This document shows positions 20,022 to 31,622 of a DNA stretch of 64,000 nt, in pieces. Origin of the DNA: GAS188 sp963713805 (GTDB lineage Bacteria > Pseudomonadota > Alphaproteobacteria > Rhizobiales > Beijerinckiaceae). Position numbers and translations under genes: made by a program. The notes under the pieces are model-generated. The model did not search any database. It saw nothing but the letters and a program-made list of their open reading frames with translations, and was not told where the DNA came from. The stretch covers positions 186,001-250,000 of the forward strand of contig CAVQNF010000003.1 of the NCBI GenBank assembly GCA_963713805.1, in the 5' to 3' direction. Every line of letters starts with the position of its first letter. The stretch's first letter is position 1.

Positions 20022-22020
20022 TCACTCCGAGAAGAAGAATTCTTCCATGCGGTAGACGCCGAAATATGAGGTCGGCTCGAAGGCGAAGATCGCCTTCTCC
20101 GGCACGTTGTGCAGCCGGTTCGAGACCACGACCGGCTGCAGCTCGCGCGTCACCGTGCCGATGCTGAAGACGTTCTTGGCGTTGATCCGCAGCATTTCCT
20201 TCCAGATGCGCGTTTGCTCGCCGTCGTCGCTCGTCGACCAGCCATTGGTGATAGAGGTCGAGGAGGCGCTTGGCGTCGGGCAGATCGACGGCCTCGCCAT
20301 GCTTGCCGCGCGTCTCCTCATATTCGCCCCAGAGCGGCCAGGAGTAGTTCTCGCCGAGCGCGGGCGCGATCTCGTAAGGGCGGCATCTCGGCGGTCGGGA
20401 TGGCGTTGTCGAGGCCGGGACCGGCGACCATGACGGTGCGCCCCGCGTAGGAGCGGTTGCGCAACACGCCGGGTTCCTGCGGCTTGATGAAGAGCTTCAC
20501 GCCGACGTCGCGCCAGAACTCGGTGATGAGCTGCAGCACGTCGATGGTGTCGCGGCTGTCGCCCGCCACCTCCACGACGATCTCGAGCTCGCGCCCGTCG
20601 GGCAAGAGCCGCACCCCGTCGCCGCTGCGCGCGGTGAGGCCGATCCCGTCGAGAAGATTGTTGGCGAGGTCCGGATTATAGGTGGCGTTCACCGTCCGGT
20701 TCGCCTCGTCGTCGAGCGGGCTCTCCGGCATGACGGTGTTGTTGCCCTCGAGGCCCAGGCCGAACATCATCGCATTGTTGATGATGTCGGCGGTCGATGG
20801 CGAGCGAGAGCGCGACGCGGAAGCGCTGATCGCGATTGAGCGCCCGCCAGACGGGATCGTCGACCGTGAGATTCGGGATAGAGCGCGTAGGACGAGCCGC
20901 GCGCGATCGGCCAGAGCAACGTCCGATAATGATGCTCGGCTTCTCCCTCCTTGAGCACCGGCGCGTCGTACATCGAGAGGCCGCGCGCCAGAAGATCGAC
21001 CTCGCCGGCATTCGCCTTGGGCGCGAACAGGCTCGCCGTCGCGAGATCGATGAACAGGCGGTCGATATAGGGGAGCTGGTGGCCTTCCGGATCGACGCGA
21101 TGAAAATACGGATTGCGCTCGAAGATGAAGCGATTGGCCGGCGCCCGGGTGACGATCTTCCAGGCGTTCAGCGTCGGCATGTCGGGATTGGCGTTGTCGT
21201 AAGGGTCGTTGATGCGGTTGAACAAGGCGGCCCAGCTCCTCAGCTTGGCTTGCGCGGCGCGCTCGGCGAGCTTGTCGGGCGCGGCGTAGCGGATGTGAAA
21301 GGCCTTCAGATAATGGGCCGGCGCGCAGATGAAGACGGGGCGCGGCTGTGCGAGCGACGGGCAGGAACAGGGGATTGGGCTTGTCCCAGCTATAGCGGAC
21401 ATGGCGCTCGTCGAGGACCTCGAAGCGCGCGAGCTTGCCGTCGACGTAGAAAATGCGTTTCAGGCCCGGCCGGCGAAAGCTCCTTGTTGTTGGCGATGTC
21501 CTCGAAATAGAAGCGGAAATCCTCCGCCGTGAAGGGCTCGCCGTCCGACCAGCGATGCCCCTCGCGCAGCGTGAAGGTGAAGATGCGGTCGTCCTGCGCC
21601 ATCGACCTTCTCCAATATGTCCGGCCGGAGCTTCAGCTTCTCGTCATAGCCGACGAGCCGCGTATAGGTGTTGACGGTGATGAGCCGAAGGTCGCGCGCC
21701 TTGCTCACGAGGCTGCGCAGATCCCCGCCATAGCGGCCGATCTCCCGGCCCCTGCCCTTCAGGTCGACGACGAGCGGCGTCTTCGGCAGGCGCTCGGCGA
21801 CCGGCGGCAGCTTGCCGCTTTCGACGAGAGGCGCCAGCATCGGCGCGTCCTGGAAGCTCGTGGGCAAAGGCGGCGCGGGTCGCGCGGCGAGCGATGACCA
21901 GGCGTGGCCGCGGCTTGCCGCTGTCGGCAGCGCTGCTGTCGGTCGCCTGCGCGTCGCCGACGACGAGACAGAGCGCGAGCAGCGATCGTCGCCAAGGCCA
22001 GGCCGCATCGCGCGCCGTCT

Positions 22021-22024
<4 letters not shown>
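20022..22024 (-). CDS. ABC transporter substrate-binding protein, family 5 (frameshifted)
   Basis: Periplasmic binding protein for peptides or similar compounds. Signal peptide: MKTARDAAWPWRRSLLALCL followed by VVGDAQATDS. Family 5 landmarks: FTLREGHRWSDGEPFTAEDF, then AWKIVTRAPANRFIFERNPY, then FRVALSLAIDR. The long size (about 660 residues) and VDPEGHQLPYIDRL resemble the YejA/opine group. Many frame changes (near 21890, 21605, 21475, 21360, 20880, 20805, 20385, 20240) make the residue sequence uncertain. The start overlaps the ATPase stop by ATGA. Confidence 0.82.
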
Positions 22025-23913
<1,889 letters not shown>

Positions 23914-24254
23914 CCGTGATCCTCCCAAGCGCTCGATTTTCCTTCACGTGAATAACTGCCGGATTGTGACATTTCGTCAAGGGTTCAAGCGAAACTGTGG
24001 TGAACATGAAAGACGCGCCATGGCGCCTCTCTTGGCGCCATGCCTGGAGCTTCTCGGCGGCTTTCTTGGCGCCTGGCCAGCGCCAGGCGGTGCGGGCTTT
24101 CCACACGGAAAGGTGAATTCTTTTTCGCCGGACCCACGGCTAGCCTCGTCATCGGCACGCAGGTCGAAATCAGCTTTTTGTTGAGCCGTTGTCGCCCGGG
24201 TGCCCGGCGTCATGCGCCGGCTATTTGTCGAATGACCGCAACGGGAGGTGAAGT
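23914..24254. promoter_or_regulatory. Divergent intergenic region with hairpins and a strong iorA ribosome site
   Basis: This 341-base gap separates the minus-strand peptide transporter operon from plus-strand iorAB and must contain both promoters. A perfect 7-bp hairpin (TGGCGCC at 24021, GGCGCCA at 24034) is followed by CCTGG...CCAGG and, near 24207-24222, CCGGCG...CGCCGG. GGGAGGTG stands 5 bases before the iorA ATG, an unusually good Shine-Dalgarno. No open frame here looks coding. Confidence 0.5.
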
Positions 24255-24704
24255 ATGTTCACTCTGCGTATCAATGGCGAGGCGCGCCGCTACGACGGGG
24301 ACCCGTCGATGCCGCTCCTCTGGTATTTGCGTGACGAGCTTGGCCTGACGGGAACGAAATTCGGTTGCGGCGTCGCGGCTTGCGGCGCCTGCACCGTCCA
24401 CCTCGAAGGCGAGGCCGTGCGGGCCTGCCAGACGACGGTCAAGGACGCCGACGGCAAGTCCGTGACCACGATCGAGGGCCTCGACGCTCAGGGCAATCAC
24501 CCCGTACAGAAGGCCTGGCGAGCGGTGAACGTTCCCCAATGCGGCTATTGCCAGGCGGGCCAGATCATGCAGGCCGCGGCGCTCTTGAAGCAGTCGCCGA
24601 AGCCGACCGATGCCGATATCGACGAAGCGATGAGCGGCAATATCTGCCGCTGCGGCACCTACCAGCGCATTCGCGCGGCCATCAAGCAAGCAGCGGGAGC
24701 GTGA
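24255..24704 (+). CDS. iorA: Two-[2Fe-2S] small subunit of a molybdenum hydroxylase, IorA type
   Basis: Electron-transfer subunit of an isoquinoline 1-oxidoreductase/aldehyde oxidase-like enzyme, intact, 149 residues. The plant-type ferredoxin cluster motif is CGVAACGACT with a later C in VRAC. The C-terminal helical domain binds the second cluster through CGYCQAGQ and CRCGTY. It passes electrons from the molybdenum subunit encoded directly downstream, with only one base between stop and start. No FAD subunit is present, as in IorAB, where a cytochrome accepts electrons. Confidence 0.93.
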   Translation: MFTLRINGEARRYDGDPSMPLLWYLRDELGLTGTKFGCGVAACGACTVHLEGEAVRACQTTVKDADGKSVTTIEGLDAQGNHPVQKAWRAVNVPQCGYCQAGQIMQAAALLKQSPKPTDADIDEAMSGNICRCGTYQRIRAAIKQAAGA

Positions 24705-24705
24705 C

Positions 24706-27027
24706 ATGACAGAGCATATTCGCATTCTCTCCACCTCCGTGATCGAGAACATCAGCCGCCGCGGCCTCTTGAAGGGCACGCTGGCGACAGGCGGGCTCGT
24801 GCTCTGCGCCAGCGTTCTGCCCGTGCGTGCGGCGCGCGCCGAGGATGCGCCGAAGTTCGGCGCCGACGGCATGCCGCATGGTACCGTCAACAATCCGCAC
24901 GCCTTCGTCTCGATCGCGCCGGACGGCACGGTCACCATCGTCTGCCACCGCTCGGAAATGGGCCAGGGCGTGCGCACCGGCATGCCGCTGATCATCGCCG
25001 ACGAGCTCGAGGCCGACTGGTCGCGCGTCAAGGTCGCGCAAGCGACCGGCGACGAGATGAAATTCGGCAATCAGGATACGGACGGGTCGCGCTCGACGCG
25101 CCATTTCACAAGACCGATGCGCGAATGCGGCGCCGCGGCGCGCCTGATGCTGGAAGGCGCCGCCGCGAAACGCTGGGGCGTCGACGTCTCGGAAGTCGAG
25201 GCGGTCAATCATGAGGTGGTCCACAAGCCCTCAGGCAAAAAGCTCGGCTATGGCGAGCTTGCGGCCGATGCGAGCGCCATGGCGGTGCCCGCGCCCGACA
25301 AGCTGCGCCTCAAGGACCCTTCCAAATTCCGCTATATCGGCAAGGGTGGGATCAACATCGTCGACGGTTTCAACATCACCACGGGACGCGCGGTCTATGG
25401 GCAGGATGTCCGCCTGCCCGGCATGAAATACGCCGTCATCGCACGTCCACCCGTGATGGGCGGCAAGGTGGCTTCCTATGACGCCGCGGCGGCGATGAAG
25501 GTGCCCGGCGTCGAGAAGGTGGTCGAGATCCCGGCGCCCCCATCGCCTTCGGTGTTCCTGCCGATGGGCGGCGTGGCGGTCGTCGCCAGCAACACCTGGG
25601 CGGCCATCAAGGGGCGCGAGGCCTTGCGCATCGCCTGGGACGACGGCGCGCATGCGTCCTATGATTCGAAGGCTTTCCGCGCGGCCCTCGAGGAGACCGC
25701 GGGCAAGCCCGGCGTGGTCATCCGCTCGGGCGGCGATCTGGATGGCGCCATGGCCAAGGCGGCAAAGAAAGTCGCGGCGCAATATTATATCCCCCATCTC
25801 GCCCATGCGACGATGGAGCCGCCTTCGGCCACCGTGCGGATCAGCCGACGGCAAGGCCGAATGCTGGACGAGCGTGCAGAGCCCGCAGGCCGCGCATGAT
25901 CTTCTGGTGAAGGCGCTCGGCCTCGCGCCCGAGAATGTCACCGTCAACGTGACGCTGCTCGGCGGCGGCTTCGGGCGCAAGTCGAAGCCGGATTTCGCGG
26001 TCGAGGCCGGCCTCGTCTCGAAGGCGATGGACGGAGCCCCGGTCAAGGTGGTGTGGACGCGCGAGGACGACATCCACAACGGCTTCTACCACACCGTTTC
26101 GGTCGAGCGCCTGGAGGCCGGGCTCGACGCGAGCGGCAAGACCGTCGCCTGGCGCCACAACAGCGTCGCGCCGACGATCCTGTCGACCTTCATGCCCGAT
26201 CCCGAGCATGAAGCGAACTGGGAGGCCGGGATGGGGTTGGTCGACATGCCCTTCGATGTCGCCAATCTGCGTATCGAGAACGGCGAGGCGCAAGCGCATA
26301 CGAGGATCGGCTGGTTCCGGTCCGTGTCGAACATCTCGCACGCCTTCGCCATCCAGGCCTTCGCCGGCGAGCTCGCCGCGGCGGCCGGGAAGGATCAGAA
26401 GGACTATATCCTCGATCTGATCGGGCCCGCCCGCGTCATCGATATGAGGGCGGCGACGAAGGACTTCTGGGACTATGGCGAAAACCCCGATACCTACCCG
26501 GTCGACACCGGGCGGTTGCGCAAGCTCGTCGAGTTCGTCGCCGAGAAGGGAGAGTGGGGACGCAAGCTGCCGCAAGGGCCATGGGCTCGGCATCGCCGTG
26601 CATCGCAGCTTCGTCACCTATGTGGCTGCCGTGATCGAGGCTGCCGTCGACGACAAGGGCAATGTGACGCGTGCCGCGCATCGACATCGCGCATCGACTG
26701 CGGCCCGGTCGTCAACCCGGATCGCATCCGTTCGCAGCTCGAAGGCGCCTGCGTGATGGGGCTCGGCTGTCGCCCTGAAGAACGAAATCTCGTTCAAGGG
26801 CGGCAAGGTGCAGCAAAGCAACTTCGACGATTACGACATGATTCGCATCAACGAGGCCCCGGGCGAGACTCGCGTGCACATCATGCCGCATGGCTTCGAC
26901 GTGCCGCTCGGCGGCGTCGGCGAGCCCGGCGTGCCGCCGATCGCGCCGGCGCTGATCAACGCCATCTTCGCCGCGACCGGCAAGCGCATCCGCAGACTTG
27001 CCGATCGGCGATCAGCTCAAGGCGTGA
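24706..27027 (+). CDS. iorB: Molybdopterin-binding large subunit of IorB-type hydroxylase, Tat-exported (frameshifted)
   Basis: Catalytic subunit of about 770 residues. The twin-arginine leader ISRRGLLKGTLATGG followed by AARAED predicts periplasmic export of the assembled pair. Cofactor-domain motifs include GQGVRTGMPLIIADELEADW, TLLGGGFGRKSKPDF and GVGEPGVPPIAPALINAIF, the last with the catalytic glutamate. Frame changes near 25853, 26582, 26690, 26770 and 26997 all read as single extra bases. Substrates in this family are N-heterocycles or aldehydes; the actual one is unknown. A strong hairpin follows. Confidence 0.9.
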
Positions 27028-27036
27028 GAGCGTTTC

Positions 27037-27069
27037 GAGGCGGGCGGGAACGCGGTTCCGGCCCGCCTC
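27037..27069 (+). terminator. Strong hairpin after iorB
   Basis: GAGGCGGGC at 27037-27045 pairs perfectly with GCCCGCCTC at 27061-27069, and the loop contains a further GGAAC/GTTCC stem. It begins 9 bases after the iorB stop, so a transcription terminator is likely, although the T-run of a classical intrinsic terminator is missing. Confidence 0.65.
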
Positions 27070-27229
27070 GGTCATTCGCGCAATCGGCGTCAGTAGATTT
27101 AGTCACCGGGACATTCAGGTCACCGGGTGCCGCGAGGAAGACCGCGACTGAACATCGATTGGCGCCCCAAGGGCGAGCCTGGACCATCAGGCACGGCGCC
27201 ACGACAGAGCAGCGATAATCGAATATAAC

Positions 27230-27526
27230 TCAGGCGTCGGCCAGAACGTCCTCGACCGCCTTGGCGTTTTTGTCGATTAGCTTCAAGAGCGTCCGCGCGC
27301 AGCCCTCGGGAGTACGGCGGTGCTGTTCCCAATCGCGCAATGTCGCGAGCGGGATCTGATAGCGGGCGGCAAACGCGGGCTGGCTCATGCCTTTGCGCTT
27401 GCGGATTGCCTGGACGTCCACGTCGGGCGGGACGCGGACACGGTAGGTTGAAGGATCAGCCTCGCCGCGTGCGATGGCGATGGCCTCGTCCACGGATTTG
27501 AGAAGTCGCTTGCCGAGACGGCTCAT
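27230..27526 (-). CDS. Helix-turn-helix antitoxin (HigA/YiaG-like)
   Basis: Intact 98-residue protein. The C-terminal HTH reads IRKRKGMSQPAFAARYQIPL with the recognition helix TLRDWEQHRRTPEG. The N-terminal half contains RVRVPPDVDVQAIR. Such proteins neutralise and autoregulate RelE-like toxins. It starts 2 bases after the toxin stop and has a GGAGG ribosome site inside the toxin's last codons, so the two are translationally coupled. The minus-strand pair lies convergent to the iorAB operon. Confidence 0.85.
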   Translation of the reverse strand: MSRLGKRLLKSVDEAIAIARGEADPSTYRVRVPPDVDVQAIRKRKGMSQPAFAARYQIPLATLRDWEQHRRTPEGCARTLLKLIDKNAKAVEDVLADA

Positions 27527-27528
27527 GC

Positions 27529-27885
27529 CTACCTCCGTATGCTCTTCGCTTTCGCGCGCACGCTGGCGCGGTAGCTCTCCACCAACACCGGCAGCTTGAC
27601 CCTCAAATCATTCCGCTCGGCCTGCGAGATGTCGGCCCTCTGTCACAGGCAGGTCCTCGGTCACAAAATACGTGATCACCCGATAGCCACCACTCTTGCC
27701 CTTGCCGCTGTTTGGGGCCGGGAAGCGTCGCTTTCGAGCCCGCCCGTGCCAGGGATGAGAGCCCCGGCGAGAGGCGCTTGCGCGACCTTGAAAGCGATCT
27801 CCGCTTGCTCCTCTTCCGAGAGGCCAGCCGCTTTGGCATCCGAACGATAGGTTGGCGTTTCGATGACGCCGTGCATGAATAACAT
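27529..27885 (-). CDS. RelE-like type II toxin (frameshifted)
   Basis: Toxin partner of the HTH antitoxin. N-terminus MLFMHGVIETPTYRSDAKAA, then LSEEEQAEIAFKVAQAPLAG, then GLESDASRPQTAARARVVAI and YRVITYFVTEDLPV; joined frames end KAKSIRR. This layout (GxGGLxKxR, YRV followed by a strand, LAxxNKGERADLS) matches the HigB/RelE group that cleaves mRNA on ribosomes. Frame changes near 27690 and 27650. ATG 27885 is used; a second Met lies 9 bases downstream and could be the true start, because TATACA overlaps the first ATG. Confidence 0.75.
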
Positions 27886-27980
27886 GTATACGGCAATGCC
27901 GCATGCGTCAACGGAATCGCGTCGATTTTTTCTTGCTGATTCCGATCTTCCGGCTACGTCCGTTCTTCTTCATGCTCACC

Positions 27981-28135
27981 CGTTTCCGGGAGCGTAGCGA
28001 AGGCCCGCGGCCTGTGAGCGCGCACGGCCGCGAGGAGGGCGTCGTCATCTCGACAGAGGAATTTCTCGGCGGAGGAATTTCATCGGCACAATTGCGCTCT
28101 CACGGGTGAAGTCCTCATCGCGGCGATGCAGACTT
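27981..28135 (+). pseudogene. Decayed copy of the phd antitoxin gene
   Basis: The translation in several frames matches the intact phd gene 500 bases downstream: RSEGPRPVSAHGREEGVVIS against CSEGPQHVTVHGRDEVVVIS, and LTGEVLIAAMQTS against LTGEALITAMQAS. Nucleotide similarity is also obvious (for example AGCGAAGGCCCGC and CACGGCCGCGA in both). The copy lacks the N-terminal DNA-binding part and ends where the 118-bp inverted-repeat element begins. It is a remnant of a duplicated toxin-antitoxin locus. Confidence 0.75.
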
Positions 28136-28251
28136 CGGTGACGCCTTACGTTTGCACCATTTATTGGGCGTCAACCCGCATGATGTGAATCGTAGTGTCC
28201 TCCTCGATCGGGATGGAGATGGAATTGGTGTATATGTAAGGCGTCACCGAA
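28134..28251. mobile_element. 118-bp element with 16-bp perfect terminal inverted repeats
   Basis: TTCGGTGACGCCTTAC at 28134-28149 is exactly complementary to GTAAGGCGTCACCGAA at 28236-28251. The interior has no transposase. A 24-codon open stretch on the minus strand (IYTNSISIPIEEDTTIHIM...) ends at TAA near the left repeat. It sits exactly at the break of the decayed phd copy, which suggests insertion. No clear target-site duplication is visible, so a MITE is likely but not proven. Confidence 0.6.
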
Positions 28252-28291
28252 TTAGGCGAGGCACGATATCGCGACGGTATCGTCCGGACGG

Positions 28292-28336
28292 TTGAAATAC
28301 GTCCCGGAATTGTGTTAATCTAGTCAGCATGACTAG
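28292..28336 (+). promoter_or_regulatory. Promoter and palindromic operator of phd-vapC
   Basis: A possible -35 box TTGAAA (28292-28297) is followed after 16 bases by GTTAAT (28314-28319). Immediately downstream the palindrome CTAGTCA-GCA-TGACTAG (28320-28336) covers the phd start codon at 28329. Type II antitoxins usually bind such palindromes to repress their own operon. The positions fit autoregulation but are inferred. Confidence 0.55.
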
Positions 28337-28644
28337 ATCTTCGAAATCACCCTCATCGAGGCCTCCGGGTCGAAGGCGAGAGCAGCAACCGGGGCGCTGG
28401 CAGCTGCAACACGCCAAGGCGCGCTTCAGCGAGCTCGTGCGGCGTGTCCTGCAGCGAAGGCCCGCAGCACGTGACCGTGCACGGCCGCGACGAGGTGGTC
28501 GTCATCTCGGCCGAAGAGTTTCGTCGGCTCAAGGGCGAGCTGACGGGCGAAGCCCTGATCACCGCGATGCAGGCCTCGCCGTATCGTGACATCGACATCG
28601 AACCGAGGCGCATGCCGATGCCGGTGCGCGAAGTCATCTTGTGA
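28329..28644 (+). CDS. Phd/YefM-family antitoxin (frameshifted)
   Basis: Antitoxin of the PIN toxin encoded next. After a basic leader (MTRSSKSPSSRPPGRRREQ) comes WQLQHAKARFSELVRR, the Phd DNA-binding start that normally contains KARLSELVR. An extra base near 28447 shifts to CSEGPQHVTVHGRDEVVVIS, the conserved second half, and the C-terminus MPMPVREVIL is the toxin-binding tail. Length of about 104 residues is slightly long because of the leader. Its stop overlaps the toxin GTG (GTGA). Confidence 0.85.
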
Positions 28645-29085
28645 CGGGATGGCTTCTCGATACCAACATTCTTTCGGAGCTGCGCCGGCCCAAGCCGGAA
28701 CGCAAGGTCCTCGCTTTCGTCGCCGCGCAACCGCTCGAACTGATCTATGTCAGCGCGGCGACTTTGGCCGAGATCAGGTTCGGCATCGAGCTGCTCGCCG
28801 ATGTCGGCCGTCGCGCCGAATTGAACGACTGGCTCGCCCACAAGGTACGGCCGATGTTCGAACGACGCGTGCTCGAGATCACCGAAGACATCATGTTCAA
28901 GTGGCGGCTCCTGGTCGAAGCGGGCCGTAAGAGCCGGCCACACCTTCCCGCAGCCCGATCTGATCATCGCCGCGACCGCACTCCATCATGGCTTGACAAT
29001 CGTCACGCGTGACGTGAGCGATTACGAACGAGCGCGCGTGCCGGTGCGCAATCCATGGCTAGATCAATCGCGGACCGACGCATGA
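28641..29085 (+). CDS. vapC: PIN-domain toxin, VapC family (frameshifted)
   Basis: Probable Mg-dependent RNase toxin. PIN acidic residues are visible: D in WLLDTNILSELRR, E in SAATLAEIRFGIEL, D in QPDLIIAATALHHGL and D in IVTRDVSDYE. An extra base near 28935 (after VEAGRKS) shifts the frame; the corrected product ends RNPWLDQSRTDA at 29085, about 148 residues. The GTG start overlaps the phd stop by 4 bases. The creatininase gene follows within 21 bases, so read-through is possible. Confidence 0.87.
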
Positions 29086-29105
29086 CCGATCAAGGCAGAA
29101 GACCG

Positions 29106-29864
29106 ATGACCGAAATCCTGTGGAACCGCATGACCGCCGAGGCCTTGCGCGGCCGCGCCGCCGAGGGCGCGATCGTGCTTTTGCCCGTCGCCTCGACCGA
29201 GCAGCACGGGCCGCACCTCGCCACCGGTGTCGACGACTATTTGTGCAGCGAGGCTTGCCGGCGCGCGGCCCTGCTGGTCGCGGAGAAGCGCCCGATCGTG
29301 GTCGCGCCGACGCTGTGGTGCGGGCTCGCCGAGCATCACGTGGCCTTCGGCGGCACTTTCACGCTGAGCCTATCGACCTATCAGGCGCTGCTCCGCGATC
29401 TGTGCCAGTCGATCCTGCGCGCGGGCTTCAGCCGGATTCTCATCGTCAACGGCCATGGCGGAAATATCGCCGCGCTCAACGCCTTCACCACCGAGCTCAC
29501 GCGCGAGCTCACCGCGCCGATCGCCACCACGACCTACATCATGGGCGGGCTCGAGGAGACGAAGGCCATTCTCGAGGACCAGGACGGCATCCAGCATGCC
29601 TGCGAGGGAGAGACCTCGATGATGATGGCGGTGAAGCCCGACCTCGTCGATCATTCGCGCCTGCCGCAAGCCCATGGCGCGAGCCTCGACATCGCCGGCG
29701 CGCTGGCACGGCCCATTCACGTGTGGAAATCCTTCAAGGAGCTCACCCCGTCCGGCGTGATGGGCGATGCGCGGCGCTCGACGCCCGCCAAGGGCGAGGC
29801 CATTCTCGATGCCTGCGCCAAGGGCATCGCGGAGAGGCTCCTCAAGGGAGAACCTTGGGCGTGA
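29106..29864 (+). CDS. Creatininase-family amidohydrolase
   Basis: Intact metal-dependent hydrolase of about 252 residues. Metal-binding motifs of the family: STEQHGPHLATGVDDYL (Glu, His, Asp), IVNGHGGNIAALNAF (His) and EGETSMMM (Glu). Members open creatinine or cleave N-formyl and other cyclic or small amides. ATG 29106 (MTEILWNRMT) is preferred over in-frame ATGs at 29082 and 29055. It opens a plus-strand block with an MlrC peptidase and a dipeptide ABC transporter, which suggests that its substrate is imported by that transporter. Confidence 0.9.
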   Translation: MTEILWNRMTAEALRGRAAEGAIVLLPVASTEQHGPHLATGVDDYLCSEACRRAALLVAEKRPIVVAPTLWCGLAEHHVAFGGTFTLSLSTYQALLRDLCQSILRAGFSRILIVNGHGGNIAALNAFTTELTRELTAPIATTTYIMGGLEETKAILEDQDGIQHACEGETSMMMAVKPDLVDHSRLPQAHGASLDIAGALARPIHVWKSFKELTPSGVMGDARRSTPAKGEAILDACAKGIAERLLKGEPWA

Positions 29865-30060
29865 GGTTCACGTTGTGCCCGCCCGATCGGCCTATCCGCG
29901 TGCGAGCCCATCCGAGACAAGACGCCGGAACTCGAAAGCCGCATGCCGCCGAGCGGATGCCGATCCGTATGTCTTGATCCGATGCCTGATCCGGGCACGG
30001 GCTTGCCCCGAAGCCGGCGCTCCGGCAGCATGACCGCCCCCTTCGTTGGATAAATCCCCC

Positions 30061-31531
30061 ATGCGCATCTTCGCCGCCTCGCTCGGAACCGAGACGAACA
30101 CCTTCTCGCCCATCCCGACCTCCTACGCCAATTTCGAAGCCTCCTTCGCCTATCCTCCGGGCAAGCATCCGGACGCGCCGAAGCACACGACGGCGCCGCT
30201 TTACGTCGCCCGCCGGCGCGCCAAAGCCGATGGATTCACCTTGATCGAGGGCTCCTGCTTCTGGGCCGAGCCGTCCGGCACCTGCGGCAAGGCCGATTAC
30301 GAGATGATGCGCGACCGCATCCTTGCCGAGCTCGAAGCGGCGCTTCCGGTCGACGGCGTGCTGCTCGGCCTGCATGGCGCGATGGTGGCCTTCGGATATG
30401 ACGATTGCGAAGGCGATCTGATCGAGCGGGCGCGCAAGCTCGCAGGCCCGAAGACGGTCATCGGCTGCGAATACGATCTGCACTGCCATCTCACCGAGAA
30501 GCGCGTCTCGAATGCCGATGTCTCGATCCTCTACAAGGAATATCCGCACACGGATTTTCTCGAGCGCGCCGAGGAGTTGGTGACCTTGGTGCTGCGCACG
30601 ATCAGGGGCGAGATCAAGCCCGTCACCTCGCTCTACGATCTGCGCCTCATCAGCTTCTATCCGACGACCGTGGAGCCGATGCGCTCCTTCGTCGACAAGA
30701 TGTCGTCCCTGGAGACGTCGCGAGCCCGACGTGCTCTCCGTCTCCTTCGGCCATGGCTTCCAGCACGCCGACGTGCCCGATGTCGGCTCGCGCATGCTCG
30801 TGATCACGGATGATCGCAAGGCCGAGGGCGACAAGCTCGCCTCGGCGCTGGCCGGGGAGCTCATCGAGAAGCTCGACCGGCTCGCGCCGAAGCTTTTGTC
30901 GCAGGAGGAGGCGCTCGGCAAGGCGCTGGCGCGCAATGACGGGGCGACGGTGATCGCCGACACTTCCGACAATGCCGGCGGAGGGGCGGCGTCGGACAAT
31001 ACCGACATGATCCGCCTGCTTCTCGAAAAGGGCGTCACCGATGCGGCGGTCGGCCCGCTTTGGGATCCGGTCGCGGTGCGCTTCTGCTTCACGGTCGGCA
31101 AGGGCGCGCGTTTCAAGCTTCGCTTCGGCGGCAAGAGCGGGCCTGAATCCGGCACGCCGATCGATGCCGAGGTCGAGGTGATCGGGCTTTGCCGCGACGC
31201 CATGCAATCCTTCGGCGCGGCCAAGACCAAGCTCGGCGATTGCGCGGCGATCCGCATCGACGGCGTCGAGGTGGTGCTCGTCGCCCATCGCAACCAGGCG
31301 CTCGGCCGCGAGCTGTTCACCAATGTCGGGATCGACCCCGCGCAAAAGCGTATCGTCGTGGTGAAATCGGCGAACCATTTCCGCGATGCCTTCGGTCCGA
31401 TCGCCAAGGAGGTGCTCTACGCGGACGGCAGGGGCAATGTGCCGATCAATTGCCGCAGCCATCCCTTCACCAAGGTGATGCGTCCGCTCTGGCCGCTCGA
31501 TCCGAGGCCGGAGGGCCGCTTCGTCCTCTAG
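30061..31531 (+). CDS. M81-family metallopeptidase, MlrC-like (one frameshift)
   Basis: MlrC was described as the zinc peptidase that degrades linearised microcystin; homologs are common beside peptide transporters. N-terminus MRIFAASLGTETNTFSPIPT is diagnostic. Likely metal ligands lie in GCEYDLHCHLTEK and in KEYPHTDFLER. The second half contains VIADTSDNAGGGAASDNTDM and ANHFRDAFGPIAKEVLY. The frame changes near 30720. About 490 residues. The 196 bases before it carry no gene, so it may have its own promoter or belong to the creatininase transcript. Confidence 0.88.
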
Positions 31532-31622
31532 CTCGTCCAGGGACGCGGCTTTGCCTTTTCCGGCTTTCCGCCTTATCCCTGCAGGCAATCAAGCGTCACC
31601 GAAACGATCATGGGAGATGAGC

